Below are positions 47,066 to 59,104 of a stretch of DNA of 60,000 bases, piece after piece. The notes beneath the pieces are model-generated. The model was not told where the DNA came from. It made no database searches and saw nothing but the letters and a program-made list of their open reading frames with translations. The position numbers and the translations under genes are program-made. Positions within the stretch are counted from its first letter, which is position 1; the number at the start of each line of letters is the position of its first letter. This stretch comes from Nymphaea colorata (Eukaryota > Streptophyta > Magnoliopsida > Nymphaeales > Nymphaeaceae), in NCBI RefSeq assembly GCF_008831285.2, contig NC_045149.1, positions 20,353,035 through 20,413,034 on the forward strand, read 5' to 3'.

Positions 47066-47986
47066 ATGAATGGCTTTTCTTCATCCAGAAGCAGCACTGG
47101 TATCGGTGCAGCTCTTTCCTATTGTGTACAGCAGGTACGCAGATATGACTATCACCACTATCTCTGCTTGCTACAACTCCCCCCTTCCATGCGCAAAGCA
47201 GGATTTGCTCTACGTGCTTTCAATGTTGAAACTGCCAAAGCCATGGATGCAAAGTCCGACCCTAAGCTTGGACTCATGCGTCTGCTCTGGTGGCAAGAAG
47301 CTGTTGACAAGATCTTTGCCAAGAAGGTCATTGAGCATCCAGTTGCCCAGGCTCTATCATCTTTAACTGCTGAACTTAAAATAAGCAAGACTTGGCTTAA
47401 GCGATCTGTGGAAGCTCGGATAGCTGATGCTAAGAGGGAGGAGCATGACATTCCAAAGGCCATTGAAGACCTTGAGAAGTATGCAGAGGACACAGCGTCA
47501 ACACTACTGTATTCAACTCTTGAGGCAGGTGGGATTCGGTCTGCTGCTGCTGATCATGCTGCATCACACATCGGAAAGGCTAGTGGCCTGCTATTACTGC
47601 TTAGGTCACTCCCACATCATGCATCCTCTGGTCGCAACATTCCATACATACCAATTGACTTGGCTGCGAAGCATGGGTTGTTGATACAGGAAGCTGGCAA
47701 ATTGCTGGTTGACGTACGGCCAAGCAGGGGGCTGGAGGAAGCAGTCTATGAGATGGCATCTGTAGCGAGCCTTCATTTAAACAAGGCTAGACAGTTGGCT
47801 GCAACTGTGCCCAAGGAGGCTATCCCAGTCCTTTTACCTGCTTTTCCTGCTGAGATCTTAATGCGTTCGCTACATCGGAGGCATTTTAATGTGTTTGATC
47901 CAGGGTTAAGTAGAGGTATCTTAGGCATTTCTCCGTTATGGTTTCAATTGAAATTGAAATGGTATGCACTGCGAGGGCAGTACTGA
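47066..47986 (+). CDS. NDUFAF6-like mitochondrial complex I assembly factor (squalene/phytoene synthase fold)
   Basis: 306 residues in one exon. The family helps assemble respiratory complex I in mitochondria; it has the squalene/phytoene synthase fold but is not thought to make prenyl products. Recognisable blocks are SYCVQQVRRYDYHHYLCLLQ (residues 20-39), RKAGFALRAFNVETAKAMD, GLMRLLWWQEAVDKIF, the helix DLEKYAEDTASTLLYSTLE, ADHAASHIGKASGLLLLLRS and, near the C-terminus, PVLLPAFPAEILMRSLHRR. The Asp-rich DXXXD motif that binds diphosphate in true synthases is replaced by FNVETA, consistent with a non-enzymatic role. The ATG at 47066 is chosen because the protein from there matches the usual plant start; the TTG just upstream is not needed. 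The short Ser-rich N-terminus may act as a targeting signal. The gene stands alone between the two PMEI genes, on the opposite strand. Confidence 0.93.
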   Translation: MNGFSSSRSSTGIGAALSYCVQQVRRYDYHHYLCLLQLPPSMRKAGFALRAFNVETAKAMDAKSDPKLGLMRLLWWQEAVDKIFAKKVIEHPVAQALSSLTAELKISKTWLKRSVEARIADAKREEHDIPKAIEDLEKYAEDTASTLLYSTLEAGGIRSAAADHAASHIGKASGLLLLLRSLPHHASSGRNIPYIPIDLAAKHGLLIQEAGKLLVDVRPSRGLEEAVYEMASVASLHLNKARQLAATVPKEAIPVLLPAFPAEILMRSLHRRHFNVFDPGLSRGILGISPLWFQLKLKWYALRGQY

Positions 47987-50900
47987 GCACGGAGTTTCGA
48001 ACTTCCGATGGCTTGTCACTCATAATTTTTGTGGGTTGACTAGTAATAAGTTTTTGTGGGTTCACTAACAAAAATGTTTTGTGCTTTTCTTCTGAACTCA
48101 CACGCTTATGATTCCTCATTCTGTTGTCCAATACGCCATTTTTGTAGACCCATTATGATTTTCTGTCGCTTCTGCAGCTCTTCCCTATTATAGTTGCTTT
48201 TCTTTCTCCTTTTCTGGCTTACTTATTCCTTCAAGGTTTCTTTGAATCTTGACCAAACTGCAGCTTTGTAACTGAGAGGCATTTTTTCATAAGGTAACAC
48301 TTAGTGATGCAACAAGGATCATCAAAATGATTTTGCAAGGGAAATTTTCAAAGAAACACCTGAAGTTTGTTAGTAATAAAAAAAACCAATTTTTCTATAT
48401 TGTTAACAATATACCTTAAAACAAAATGAACTATATGAAAACTGTTCATAATTAAAAACATTTACATTATTTTGTCTGATTAGTGCTAAGTTAGTGATAA
48501 CATAAGGTTTAATCTTTGGAACATTATCTTGATGAATGGTGCGAAACTTCGGTCTGTTTTGCATAACTTAAAACAGTTAGGTCTTTGTGTTTTTGTTCAT
48601 AGTCAAATTTAAAACTGTATTTTCAAAAATTTCCCTTTAAGTAAGATAGGGTGTGGTTAGGTTGGCCTTTATCAGGTTCTGACAACATGTGTGGACGTTG
48701 ACCATTGAGCCTTTGTTCTTTATTTGCAACTCAAGGTCCATAAGCCCAAACCTTAGCGAGGTAGACAAGAGCTTTTATTGGCCGTCACAGTGATTGTTCC
48801 CTAACTGGATGGGTTGAGGCTTTTTTGATGGTGATGGTGCTAGGTAATGTGTTGGTCTCCTTATTGCTTTCGTGTTTTTTTGGTTTAGTTGCAAGTGCTA
48901 AGAGGGAAATGTGAAGGTTGCCAAGTTGAAAACCCTAGATTAAATCCCAATACCTTCCTGTTGTTCCTGAGCTTTTTCATGGTATTGTCCTCCTAAAAGT
49001 TTGATGGTTCGAGACTCCCCCTTGTCTTAAAAAAAATGAAGCACTATGATTTGGTTGGTGAAACATGTATCCTGAGTTTTAATGTGGGAAGGCCATTACC
49101 TTGGAAGGGAAAGATTGATGCAGTTTTGGTCTACTCGTTGAAAGGTGAATTTGTTATATATTCATTTATTTGGTCCAAGTCAGAATCTACTTTTTCTGAC
49201 TGCTTTTTATTGGGCAGTATTTTTGGGAAGTCATACTGAAGAATGGACTTCCCATACTTCAGTTGTATTTTTCTTTTATTATAGAAATGTTTTAGGCTCA
49301 TATTTTCTTGGTCATTGAGAATTGGCCTCTTTGACAGGCCACACTGACCAATTATCAGAGGCCTGGGGTTAAGGCTTTATATAGTTTTGAGAAGTACGAA
49401 ATCCTGTAATTTTCTTTCTTTTTAAAGTGAAAAACGTGTGTGCTTTCACGAGAAAAAAGATAGTATTGTAATTTCATCCAAACCAAGCTACTGTTTTCTT
49501 TTAACCTCAAGTGATAATGGTAAATCTAGACCTTGTTTGAATAGTTCATTACAAGAAACTACATGACCGTTCTGACCTTTTACAGATCATAGTTTAAAAG
49601 TGAGACTGAAAAAGAAAATCTATTTTCACATCGGCTGGATCACGGGATAATGGTTGTGAAATCGCTCATCCTTTTGACTAGATGGTAATTTGTAGTTTGC
49701 AGTCGGTGCTGTAATCTTTATCCAAGTTTCTATTAGATAGTTGAAGCACTTCCCCTAACGTATGTTCAAATGGAATTTGACTAAGACTGATAAAGACAAA
49801 TCCATCTGGTTTTAAAGTAAGCTCAACAATTGTCTGCCAATTTTCACGTGGCCCTTTTACTGTTGATGTAGAACAAATTCTTGCCGTTAACCAGAAACAA
49901 CAGGAAGAAACGCCACAGCCTTGCTTGCAGAGGCAAAGCCGGAAAATTCTATGTTCAATGCGCTTTAACAATTTCAAGGGAATCATGAATCAACTTTAAA
50001 AAATATTCACTTTTTTTTTTCTTTCTTTTTTTGAGGAAGACTGGGACATGATCCCAAATGAGCATTCACGTGCCGAACCAAGCCAAACAATGAGTTGTTC
50101 TGTTGGATTACAGAAGTAAATTTTAGAGAGAGCACCGATAAGCAGGGTTGAGATATGAGAGGGAGAGAGAGGGGGTGGGAAGATTATGCAGGATTCTTCT
50201 CTGTCTCTACTGTACGTGCCAAGCTCGGATGCAGAAAAAATAGTTAATGCGTGAGGAGAGGCTCTCATCCTTTCATCTATATGTGGACAGTACAAGTTCC
50301 CAACTGCGAATCTGCAAGCAGAGAAGCTCATGTGGGCTATGGCACAAGAAACAAAGTTTTTTTTTTTTTTGCCTTTTCTTATTAGCATCCAAATATTCTC
50401 AACCTTTTTTCTATTTTACATCTACAGCTCCCATCCTCTGATATACATTTTGAGAGGCAACACTTTGAGAAATCTTTGAGTAAACATTGTTTCAACCTTA
50501 CAAATGAACACGAGAAGCGACTCAAGTGTATTGAATCCCCATAAACTTCCACTTCCAGGCCTACCATTATCAGTCTGCACCTGCTTTACCAACAGGAAAA
50601 ATGAACAGGCAGAAGAAGTATGGCCATCAACGTGCTCATCGTCCTTGTGTCCCAGTATATCCATATGCAAACAATTCTTTGTTTACTGCAGTAAAAGCTG
50701 GTGGGTCCGTTGGTGGTGACATCATACTGTAGCCCATGTAGAGTCCCTCAATGAATTGCCAATGCCGATGGAGAATGATTCTTTCGTTTCCTGTCCTCAA
50801 CCTTATTTGTCGTACTTAATGCAGTCTTAACTAAATTCTAATGAACGATTGTGGTTCGTCCTCGTCGATTTCTTGAATGTTCGAACTTTTGATTCTTTTT

Positions 50901-52092
50901 TTTTTCAGTAACAAAAATAAGTGATTTTTCTTTCATTTTAGAACATGTAAAGGCCTTTCTCCGTTTCTGCAAAATTATAAATAGAGAATGGATTCCAATG
51001 ATTGGGAAATGTCCATTACAAAGTGGACTATGAATAATCAATTCATATGATCTGACTTGATTGAAGCAATACCAAACATGCAGGACAGGGGATTAAGGGA
51101 CCCCTTTTCTTGGTGCCGACACTCAATTTTTCTTGCATTTTCACAAGAGAATAAAACCATCTTCTGAATCTTGAATTTCTTACCAGTTTATGCCAAGAGA
51201 TACAACCCTCCTGGAGTTTTAAACTATTGATTTCATTTATCTCGGACGTCTTCATTTCGTAATTTGGCGTTGCATTTTTACAGGGCCAGCAGTTTCCATG
51301 AAACAACCAATGTAAAGACATTGTCAAAGAGATGCGCACCTTCAGCGCTCGTGTTACCAATGCCGAGTTTATAAGATGGTTTTGTCATTTTTTTACTTTA
51401 CTGAACTGAATTGCGACCTGTCTTCTAATCTTTCTAGCCAATCAAAGATCGTAGACAGTCTTCACTGAACATCTTACCTTTGAATTGTTAATCTAAATTA
51501 GAAACCGAACAAGGGACTCTACAGATCATTTGCTCTGGTAATCATATATGCTAAACAACATTCTTCTCAGAACCTCTAGATGCCACCCTCATTTTCCCCC
51601 TTTTTGGAAGAAAACTTCACATAGAGGCAAAAGAACTAATGGAACAAGCCGAGAGGCCATTGCCGAAGCTATTAGCGAAGCAGTTTGGATATCATCAAAG
51701 CCTTTTAAACACTAAACAAAAATTCACGCATCACAGAAATATCTATCCGCTTTATGTACCAACGATTTCTGAAGTTTAATCTTTATTTAGTTTTTGGGAG
51801 AAATGCCCGTGGCGGTTATCAATTTTCAAAACTACTGGTGTGTCCAGCGACTCACCAAACATTGCTGTGGTTGTTTGCAGGAATCAGAGAACCAGAGAGA
51901 GGTATTTCCTAAATTGAGAACTTTGGTGCCATGGCCGACACCATACACCCAAGAGGTATGATTTCATGCAGTTCCAAGTTCATGCAGTTTAGAAAGTGCA
52001 GCAGTTAAACAGGGGAAAAAGGGAAACAGAAGATTAAACATTGTATAACACCATTTAATTATAGAAATAACAGAGCACAAACTCTTCTGTAT
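47987..52092. other. Spacer between the NDUFAF6-like and the second PMEI gene
   Basis: The first few hundred bases are presumably the 3' UTR of the NDUFAF6-like gene. No further gene could be supported. Frames at 49678-49986 and 51043-51360 (- strand) have mixed composition but no domain I recognise and no start or splice context. Homopolymer T runs are at 50009 and 50359, and GA-rich sequence near 50158-50175. Confidence 0.55.
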
Positions 52093-52713
52093 CTAGTGAA
52101 CCTGATTTTTTGTGATGTTAGTAGCGTAGGTGTTAAAGATTGCCAAGGAATTGCTGGTCAGCCTCTCGAGCTTCCTCATCATCCTCCTAATAGTAAACTT
52201 CAATCTGCCATCGACGCCATCGAAGCCGTCGGCGCAGGTATCTTCGTCGGTGAGCGCCGCACTCATCCAAGTCTGGATGTTGCCGACATGGAACATCACG
52301 TCACCCCTGCTAATGATCCTCAACTCCCTCATGGAGTTCTCGATCTGATAAACAGAGTCAGCAAGAATCTCTATACAGTCTTTCAAAGCGCCCTGTCCTC
52401 TTCCATTCCAGGTGGTCGTCGACATGCTTGAGATCGTCCCCAAGGTTCTGTTCACATGGAACAGGCTCACGGCAAAGGAGACGTGGGACAACCTATGTTG
52501 GTTGCGGTTGATGTTGGTAGCGAAAACTTGCAGGGACTTGAAGCAGAGTCTTGGATACAGGGTCACTCTGCAGGCGGCTATGATGTAATCTGTACATCTA
52601 TGGCAGATTGGAGTTCCGGCCATGGCGGATGCTCCATGACCAATCACTGGATTTCCGGCATTGAAAATGATGGTGATCAAAACTACCAGTATAAACCTGG
52701 AGAGGGAACTCAT
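52093..52713 (-). CDS. Pectin methylesterase/invertase inhibitor (PMEI) domain protein, second gene
   Basis: 206 residues, one exon. A hydrophobic signal sequence spans about residues 6-19 (RFILVVLITIIFNA). The four family cysteines are at 48, 57, 113 and 160 (AACRVTLYPRLC, ALKDC, TDEDTCADGF), with the same 9-residue spacing between the first two as in the PMEI gene at 33431. GNIQTWMSAALTDEDTC is the diagnostic segment. Two additional cysteines, C37 and C40 (ICHRC), precede the domain. Possible N-glycosylation sites are at N88 and N199. I start at the ATG at 52711-52713: the open frame continues 29 codons upstream to a TTG, but that part crosses the TATA box. It is an inhibitor of pectin methylesterase or invertase, exported to the wall or vacuole; which target cannot be read from sequence. 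Base composition is near neutral, unlike its GC-rich relative. Confidence 0.93.
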   Translation of the reverse strand: MSSLSRFILVVLITIIFNAGNPVIGHGASAMAGTPICHRCTDYIIAACRVTLYPRLCFKSLQVFATNINRNQHRLSHVSFAVSLFHVNRTLGTISSMSTTTWNGRGQGALKDCIEILADSVYQIENSMRELRIISRGDVMFHVGNIQTWMSAALTDEDTCADGFDGVDGRLKFTIRRMMRKLERLTSNSLAIFNTYATNITKNQVH

Positions 52714-52776
52714 TCTTCTTCTTCCTCTTCCTTGTTTCTTCCTTCTGTACCGGCCAGTAGGAAGAGGGGAGAGTAC

Positions 52777-52782
52777 TATATA
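52777..52782 (-). promoter_or_regulatory. TATA box of the second PMEI gene
   Basis: The minus strand reads CCTATATAGTACTC, 64-69 bp upstream of the ATG, with a GA-rich leader in between. The spacing is almost the same as in the PMEI gene at 33431. Confidence 0.65.
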
Positions 52783-52849
52783 GGTATAGGTACTGTTCAA
52801 AAGTAGCTGGCTTGGAGTTTTCTACCTTTCTAACGCGACCACAGGGGAA

Positions 52850-55800
52850 AATAATTAAAATGCGTATCCATTGGGGGAAGAAGACCACTGTGCCATTATG
52901 TTGATGATTTTTAGGTGGGGTATGGCGTTTTGTACGTGGGGGTAAAGAAGTTCAGCCATTGATCCACTTTCGCGCAGAATCTGGTAAATGGCCATAGATC
53001 TTTGAAGGATAATATGGGAAGACGACTCCAACAACCAGGATTCAATGGGAAACTATCACGATGTAGTTTATTACTATTATTTATGCTCATTATGATCTTG
53101 CTTGTAATGGAGAAAGCCCATTATTTGACAATTAAATGCCGTAATAAATATGTATTAGTTTCATTTTATTTGAAAACTATGCTTGCACAAAATGGCACGC
53201 TCTCCTGCTTTGTTTTTTCTCATTTAAATACAGAGCTAAGTAAAAGACCCAATAATAGGAATGCCATTTGCAACTTACATATAAAGATCTTAAGGATAAG
53301 GATATCCTACCGGTCTAGATGCATGAAGATTTCAACTTAAAAGCTTAATTGGTTTCTTTCTTTTTCCTTTTAGTTTTGGACTTACAATCTCCATTGAGAT
53401 TGACCCAGTTTACCCTGTTTGTTTTATGTTTTAAGGTACGTCAAATGGGCAATAGCTTTTACATTTTTTTTTGACCTTTTGTTTTATGACGATGGTAGAG
53501 AAAATGTGAAGGGTGCTGAATTGAAGGTTTTAATAAAAACTCTATGATTTTTGTTGACCGAGCTCTTTGTCTTTTATCGTTAGGTTGATGGCTAAATTCT
53601 CACTATAAAAAGCCAAATGTGAGTGAATGATGATTTTAGTTATCTAGAGTCACTAACCATCTAACCAAGGTTGTTTATCTAAAGCAAAGCAGATGGATGA
53701 TTGAGAAAAAAATAAAAAAAATGTGAATTAATATTAGATGCAAAGATGTCTATCACTTTTGTTTCATTGTTGTTCTCTTAACTGTCTATCATGTTGGATC
53801 ACAAGACATTGGATAAATGGTTGAGTGACTTCGTAAAACTAGAATTATCATATTATATATATATATATATAACGCCAGAGAGAGAGAGAGATCATTGATT
53901 CGTTCTAAGAGCTTTACTAGAGAGAGAGATGGTGACATTTCAGATATGCATCCAACCGACATATATTGGTCACTAATTTCGGCGAACAAGTCCTCCCCCA
54001 CTTTTCCATTCAAACTTTTATCTAAAAAGAAACATTTAATCTGCTTGCCACATAAGGAAGTATAATTTCCTATGAAGACGATTCAGCTGCTCCCACCTCC
54101 CAAAATGCCTTTCATGATACCATGCTTCTTCTTGCCGAATCTTCACATGAATCATTAAATCTTCTAAACAAATGAAATCTCTCATACTCAACTACTTCAT
54201 GTCCAAATCTGGGCTCACGGTATCTTGTTCCAACTTAAGAACTAAGAGAAAAAAAAGTTGATTTAAACCCAAGAAAGGAAACTATCAGGATATGGTATAT
54301 ATTGGCCACACAGAGTTATGTCAAATTTGATTTTCTACATATTTAGACGATTCTAATCCATACCATCTACGTCGCATCTGGTTCTAATTAGGAAAACTTA
54401 AAGGCCCATTTGTGGGCCTCGACTTGGGCCAGATGGCTTTGAATCATGTCAGTTCCTGAGAAGGCAAACATCAGCACAAGTGATCTGTGGGTCTGTTGCA
54501 TGATTCGCATTGAACTCTTTTGTTATTGGGTAGTGGTAAAAGCATCAAAATCAACTCTACTTCAAGAAAAAGAAAGGCATCTATATCTTTAGCAACTTGT
54601 CTTTTATCTTTACTTATCTTCTATCTTTACATATGTTACATATGAAGAGTCGTGTTTAACAATGGCACCATGACGTCCCACAGATAGAGCCCACACTACA
54701 TAGACCTACTAGACAAAATAAATTAGTTGTTTATGCAGGAAAGGAAAACATTTCGTGATGAGCAAAATTGCCTTGGAGTCAACTAGAAAAATAATAAATG
54801 ATGATGATAGATGAGGTGGTCACTAATAAGCAGCGAAGGGTGTTACATCATGATCGATTCCCTTGATCACATCTTATTTTCTTTTTTACATTGTCTCTGT
54901 AAGGTTGGAGGAGTAGTTATATGCACCCGGTGCACAACCCCCAGTGCATGACAGGTGTCCTTCTAGCCCATTTATTGGGGCTACATGTCAATTGTCATGT
55001 ACATGGACCCGCACTGTGTACAAGTCCACAAACTTGTGCATATATCCAGCTTCCAATAAGTTGGATTTTTAAAAACAGGCAACTCCTCAAGTCCATTCGT
55101 GGCTGTGGTTTGGATGAATGAAATCCTGTAAAGGAGAGTGATAACCATGAGATCCAGTAAAGATACTACCAAAAGTTGCAAAAGTCGAGTGTTTTGGAGG
55201 GATAATCTTAACTTGGTGGATGTGTTTGCCTGTTAATCACTCTAAGCAGTGGTGGAGAAATTCCTGGATAAGGGGTTCTTTAAATTTTATATTTTTAAGG
55301 GCACTTATATGTAAAAAAGTGAAAACTAATGAACTTCTTACGTATACATAAAGTAGATTCTATAGGCTGGTGTTGACAATTGCTCGCAGCAGCCATAATG
55401 TGGCTCCGCCACCGACTCTAAGTTTAGTAGGTCTATGAAAATTAGAACATTTGAAGTGTATGTTTCAAAATGGAGTGAAAAGGTTGGCTTCGAAGTTGGA
55501 ATAAAGGAAGGCCTAGATTTAGCCATCAAGGTAGATATAGGCGTGTATGTGAGCCTAGACATGCAGGACATGAATTCACCTGATGATTAAAGGTACTCAT
55601 GATTTTGATACAATTCAATATCTAATTCGAATCTAAATTAAGTAATTAGATTTAATAAAAAAGTTCAATGTGATTAGGAATCTGGATGGGAGTACGTAGT
55701 ATTGCATAGACTTTTTCTTACTGAGTTCAATGCTTATTCAAATTTTCATGGTTTTTTTTTTTTCAATACAGTTTCATGTAAACATTCGTATGCAGCATTA

Positions 55801-56510
55801 GATATGAAAACATTTGTATCCAGTCCAAGTCTACATGTAGTTGCTAGCAAGAGATGTTCCCCACAAATTACTGTTCGTTTAGTCATTCATTTTCATTGAT
55901 ATTTGTTTTCTGTCTGATGAGTAAGCTGGGTTAGACAGGACAGCTTTTATGCCATATAGATGTATGTAAACTCCTGAGCTCTTGAGTATTTTGAGTCAGA
56001 CACCTTACTAGCTCAGGTGGGTCAGACAAGTCCCATGTAGGTGATTGAGTGACTCATACTGATGACATTATCATTGGTATGAAAATAAACTCTCAAATCT
56101 GCACATGCCATACATCTGTTTTATGCTATCACAATTAATAGGCATTCTTCACGAAAAATTGCATATCATAATGAATCAAGTTTCGTTGGGATCCAACACT
56201 TATCCCATTTTCTTGGGTTGAATATATAGGCAAACAGATCCTTAACAATTTTGCTTCGAGTTGACAGTGGTAGATCCAGGAATTCCTGGCTAAGGGCACA
56301 GTATGGCGAACCTGGGTCCAGTCGGGGCAGCTAATATGGCTGCAGCCAGGGACCAAGTCTATTTTGCATTTAAAATGCATGAGCGAACAGCCCACACAGG
56401 CCTATATGTATATAGTTCTGCCGCTGCTTCTAGAGGTGCATCACAGTTGTTCTGTTGACCCAATTCTTCAAATCTGGAAGATCTTGAGACTTGAACTCAA
56501 ACCCCCCTAA
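52850..56510. other. Spacer, no gene seen
   Basis: AT-rich. A TA run at 53853-53871 is followed by GA runs (53877-53891 and 53920-53928). A short palindrome GCACCCGGTGCAC is at 54925. GTGGAGAAATTCCTGGATAA-type and GTGGTAGATCCAGGAATTCC sequences near 55252 and 56267 are alike, and both resemble the GTGGCGGAGCC-type motif at 30677. No protein-like frame. Confidence 0.5.
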
Positions 56511-56514
56511 GGTA

Positions 56515-56612
56515 AGAGTGGGTGCCTTGCTAGAGTCTGCCGGGCTCTTGGGCCTTGGCCGGGACCCGAGTTCAAATCGGGCTGGGCTCCCATATTTGGA
56601 ATAAACAAGCTT
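56515..56612 (+). repeat. tRNA-like SINE fragment
   Basis: GGGTGCCTTGCTAGAGT at the left and GACCCGAGTTCAAATCGGGC at about the B-box distance resemble the head of a tRNA-derived SINE. Just upstream, on the minus strand, GTTTGAGTTCAAGTCTC (56485-56505) is another B-box-like sequence in the opposite direction. No cloverleaf can be drawn. Confidence 0.35.
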
Positions 56613-56984
56613 GTCTGATCATAGACGTTTGTCCACAAATGCTAAACCTGCAGCTTCGATGGTGAATGAATGTTGCATTAGTTTTTCGATAGCTACAATG
56701 CTTAGCTTCAAAAAGATACAGGCCTTCTAATGGCAGATAATCACCAGGTAATGGAAACTGGTTAGGCGAATATCTACCAGATAATTAATGATCTTAAGGG
56801 CATGCCTTCAGCATCCAGCTCTTGATTTTGATCTTCCACTTGAATGTCCAGAGTCCTACGCTTAGCCGGGTGGATGAAGCACTTGTTGGCAATAAGTTCC
56901 GGATGACTTCATTGTTGTTATTATATGCATTATATTCTTGGTCTGACGACCTCTTAAAACACAATGGCACCACAGGTAGGGTCT

Positions 56985-57170
56985 TATAAAAATATGCTCA
57001 ATGAAAAAATATAGGAGTATTTCATCTTCAAAAGGGTTAAAGCCACCACACTTCCCCATCCCCCCGTGGTACAAAGCTTACTTTTGGTGCCTGGGGGCAA
57101 TGCTTCAGGCGTTGCTTCAATTAGCATATCAGTGATACACTCAGTCCGTTGCACCAACCCCCTCAGGGAT
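56985..57170 (-). repeat. Dispersed SINE-like repeat, reverse copy
   Basis: Read on the minus strand: GAGGGGGTTGGTGCAACGGA, then CACTGATATGCTAATTGAAG, then GGCACCAAAAGTAAGC and GGGGGATGGGGAAGTGTGGT. All parts line up in order with the copy at 38254-38502, with the segment after the head shortened. Confidence 0.6.
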
Positions 57171-57650
57171 GCCCCATGAAACAATGAATAAACATGATTT
57201 TGGTCTACCTAAGTGAGTTGAACTTGAGACATTCTAGTTGAAAGAATTGAAGTTTTAAATACACTAAGTCTGCGCAAACTCGCTGGTAGTGATACGGTTT
57301 TTGTCATAGAGGGCAGTGGATGAGCCACATATGAGCCAGAAGCGGAACTGTCTCCCCCGGATTTTTGTTGCACCCATATTCCATGCCGAATGTGATTTTG
57401 ATTCATAATGTTTGAAGTCCAATAGTGGTCATAGTTAAAGTTCCATAGCAGGTAAAATTTAAAAGGTAACTTCTGAATTTATGTTCTTTATATAAAATCT
57501 TAGACGCTCAAACAAAATTCATAAGGTTAAGATTTTCAAACATTTTGAGGTTTTGTACTGTGAAGAACCCAAGAGCATATAATGTGATCTTTGACAAAAT
57601 GATTCTATGAAATGCAATTATAAGCCAAAGCTTTGTGCAATTATATTGTG

Positions 57651-57653
<3 letters not shown>

Positions 57654-57690
<37 letters not shown>
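57654..57690. repeat. (GA)n microsatellite
   Basis: About 18 uninterrupted GA units. Confidence 0.97.
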
Positions 57691-57693
<3 letters not shown>

Positions 57694-58124
57694 ATAATTC
57701 AAAATACTGTTATTTTAATTATGCTCACCCACCTCCACTTGAAAGATGGCTAAGATGATGAATTTTCATTATCCCTTTTTCTTTGGGAAAAAGAGCTTAT
57801 AAAGTCCTTTGAGACGTTGAATTGAAGTTCAAGAGTTCTGCATATGAGGGGTAAACGTGTTAGAGCAGCATGGATGGGCTGCTTTGCTTGAACGTCACCT
57901 TAATTCCAATATCCTTTTCTTCCTCATGAGCCGAAAGTTTAAACTTGATGAACTGGGATCGTCTACTTGATCAGCCAGCCCAGCCCCTTTATTCTCAATG
58001 ATGTGCTTATTCAGAAAAAGCCGACTCTATGTGCTTTATCACGTTCTTTCCCCAAGATCATGTTCTTAGTTCATATACGAAAGAGAGCATACGTTATAAT
58101 TAAGTATCTACTACGATTAGATAG

Positions 58125-58270
58125 ATAGTTTGTAGACTGTAAAGCAATGCTGAAGTACGGTGGAGTCGACACCTGAGTCACTGAAAGGAAGTCCTATACC
58201 ATGAGGAAATAAGGGGTTGGGCGGAGGTTTCGACCTTCTTCTGGGTGGTAGGAAACCTTGCTCACCCAAA
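58125..58270 (+). repeat. Dispersed SINE-like repeat, 3' part
   Basis: GCTGAAGTACGGTGGAGTCG, CATGAGGAAATAAGGGGTTG and GGGCGGAGGTTTCGACCTTC correspond to the body of the repeat at 38338-38480. The tRNA-like head is missing. Confidence 0.45.
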
Positions 58271-58935
58271 ATTCGTAGACTGTATAAGCGGGTTATTATT
58301 GATCTCTTGCCGTGTTTAACTGATAATTTAAGCATTCCATGATACTTTCCTTCATTCATGGCAGTTGGGTCTGTCAAAAGGTTGGATCTGGATCTTTTAT
58401 TTCCAAGGGCAACAAGTTTGGATCCAGCATGATTAGAAGAAATGAAACTGAAGAGCTCCGGCTATCAGTACTTTGGTTTCAAACTCCAGTTCGAACAAGA
58501 AGAGTGCTCCATGCTAAAGTGCCTTGATGATCTAGATATCTGGGTAAGGCGCCGACAAAAACATATGAAGCGAGCGTAGATTTAGGTATAGCCGGCATAG
58601 CCACAGAAAATACGTATTATTTTAAAAAAACATTTAAAACATTAACAACTGGTCAGCTGAATAAAACGAGAAAAAACATTTTTTTTTGAAAAGAAAACAA
58701 TTTTTTCCCCTTTTTTCATTTTCTATGGCTGTTTGGCAACTGTCCCACCGATGCCCACTACATCTTCGTTCTGTCCATCCAATTCATAGCGTTCTCTGTC
58801 TATTAATTGATCGTTTTAGGAACAAAAAACACTGCTTGTTTTTATCCAGTTTTGTACATTTTGTTTGTCCTGTTCGTTGTGTCTGACATTTACTAATTTA
58901 CTTTTCGTTTTAACTATTTATCAATTTCGTCCATT

Positions 58936-58994
58936 CCATTCCATTCTTTCTGTACACTGTCTGGTCCATTCCATTCTTTCTGTACACTGTGTGA
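58936..58994. repeat. Two tandem units of 30 bp
   Basis: CCATTCCATTCTTTCTGTAC followed by ACTGT is present at 58936 and again at 58966 with one or two changes. Confidence 0.9.
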
Positions 58995-59104
58995 TAACAA
59001 ACACCATTTGGTAATGTATGAGAAATGAACTAATACTCTGCTTTGCTCTTTTAAAAATGTTTGACAGTAATTTCCTTTTGTTTAAGAGCAGTATGAACGT
59101 GGAG

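Noticed and set aside
52714-52800. 29-codon N-terminal extension of the second PMEI
   Set aside because: It would start with TTG and run through the TATA box at 52777-52782. The internal ATG directly precedes a good signal peptide.
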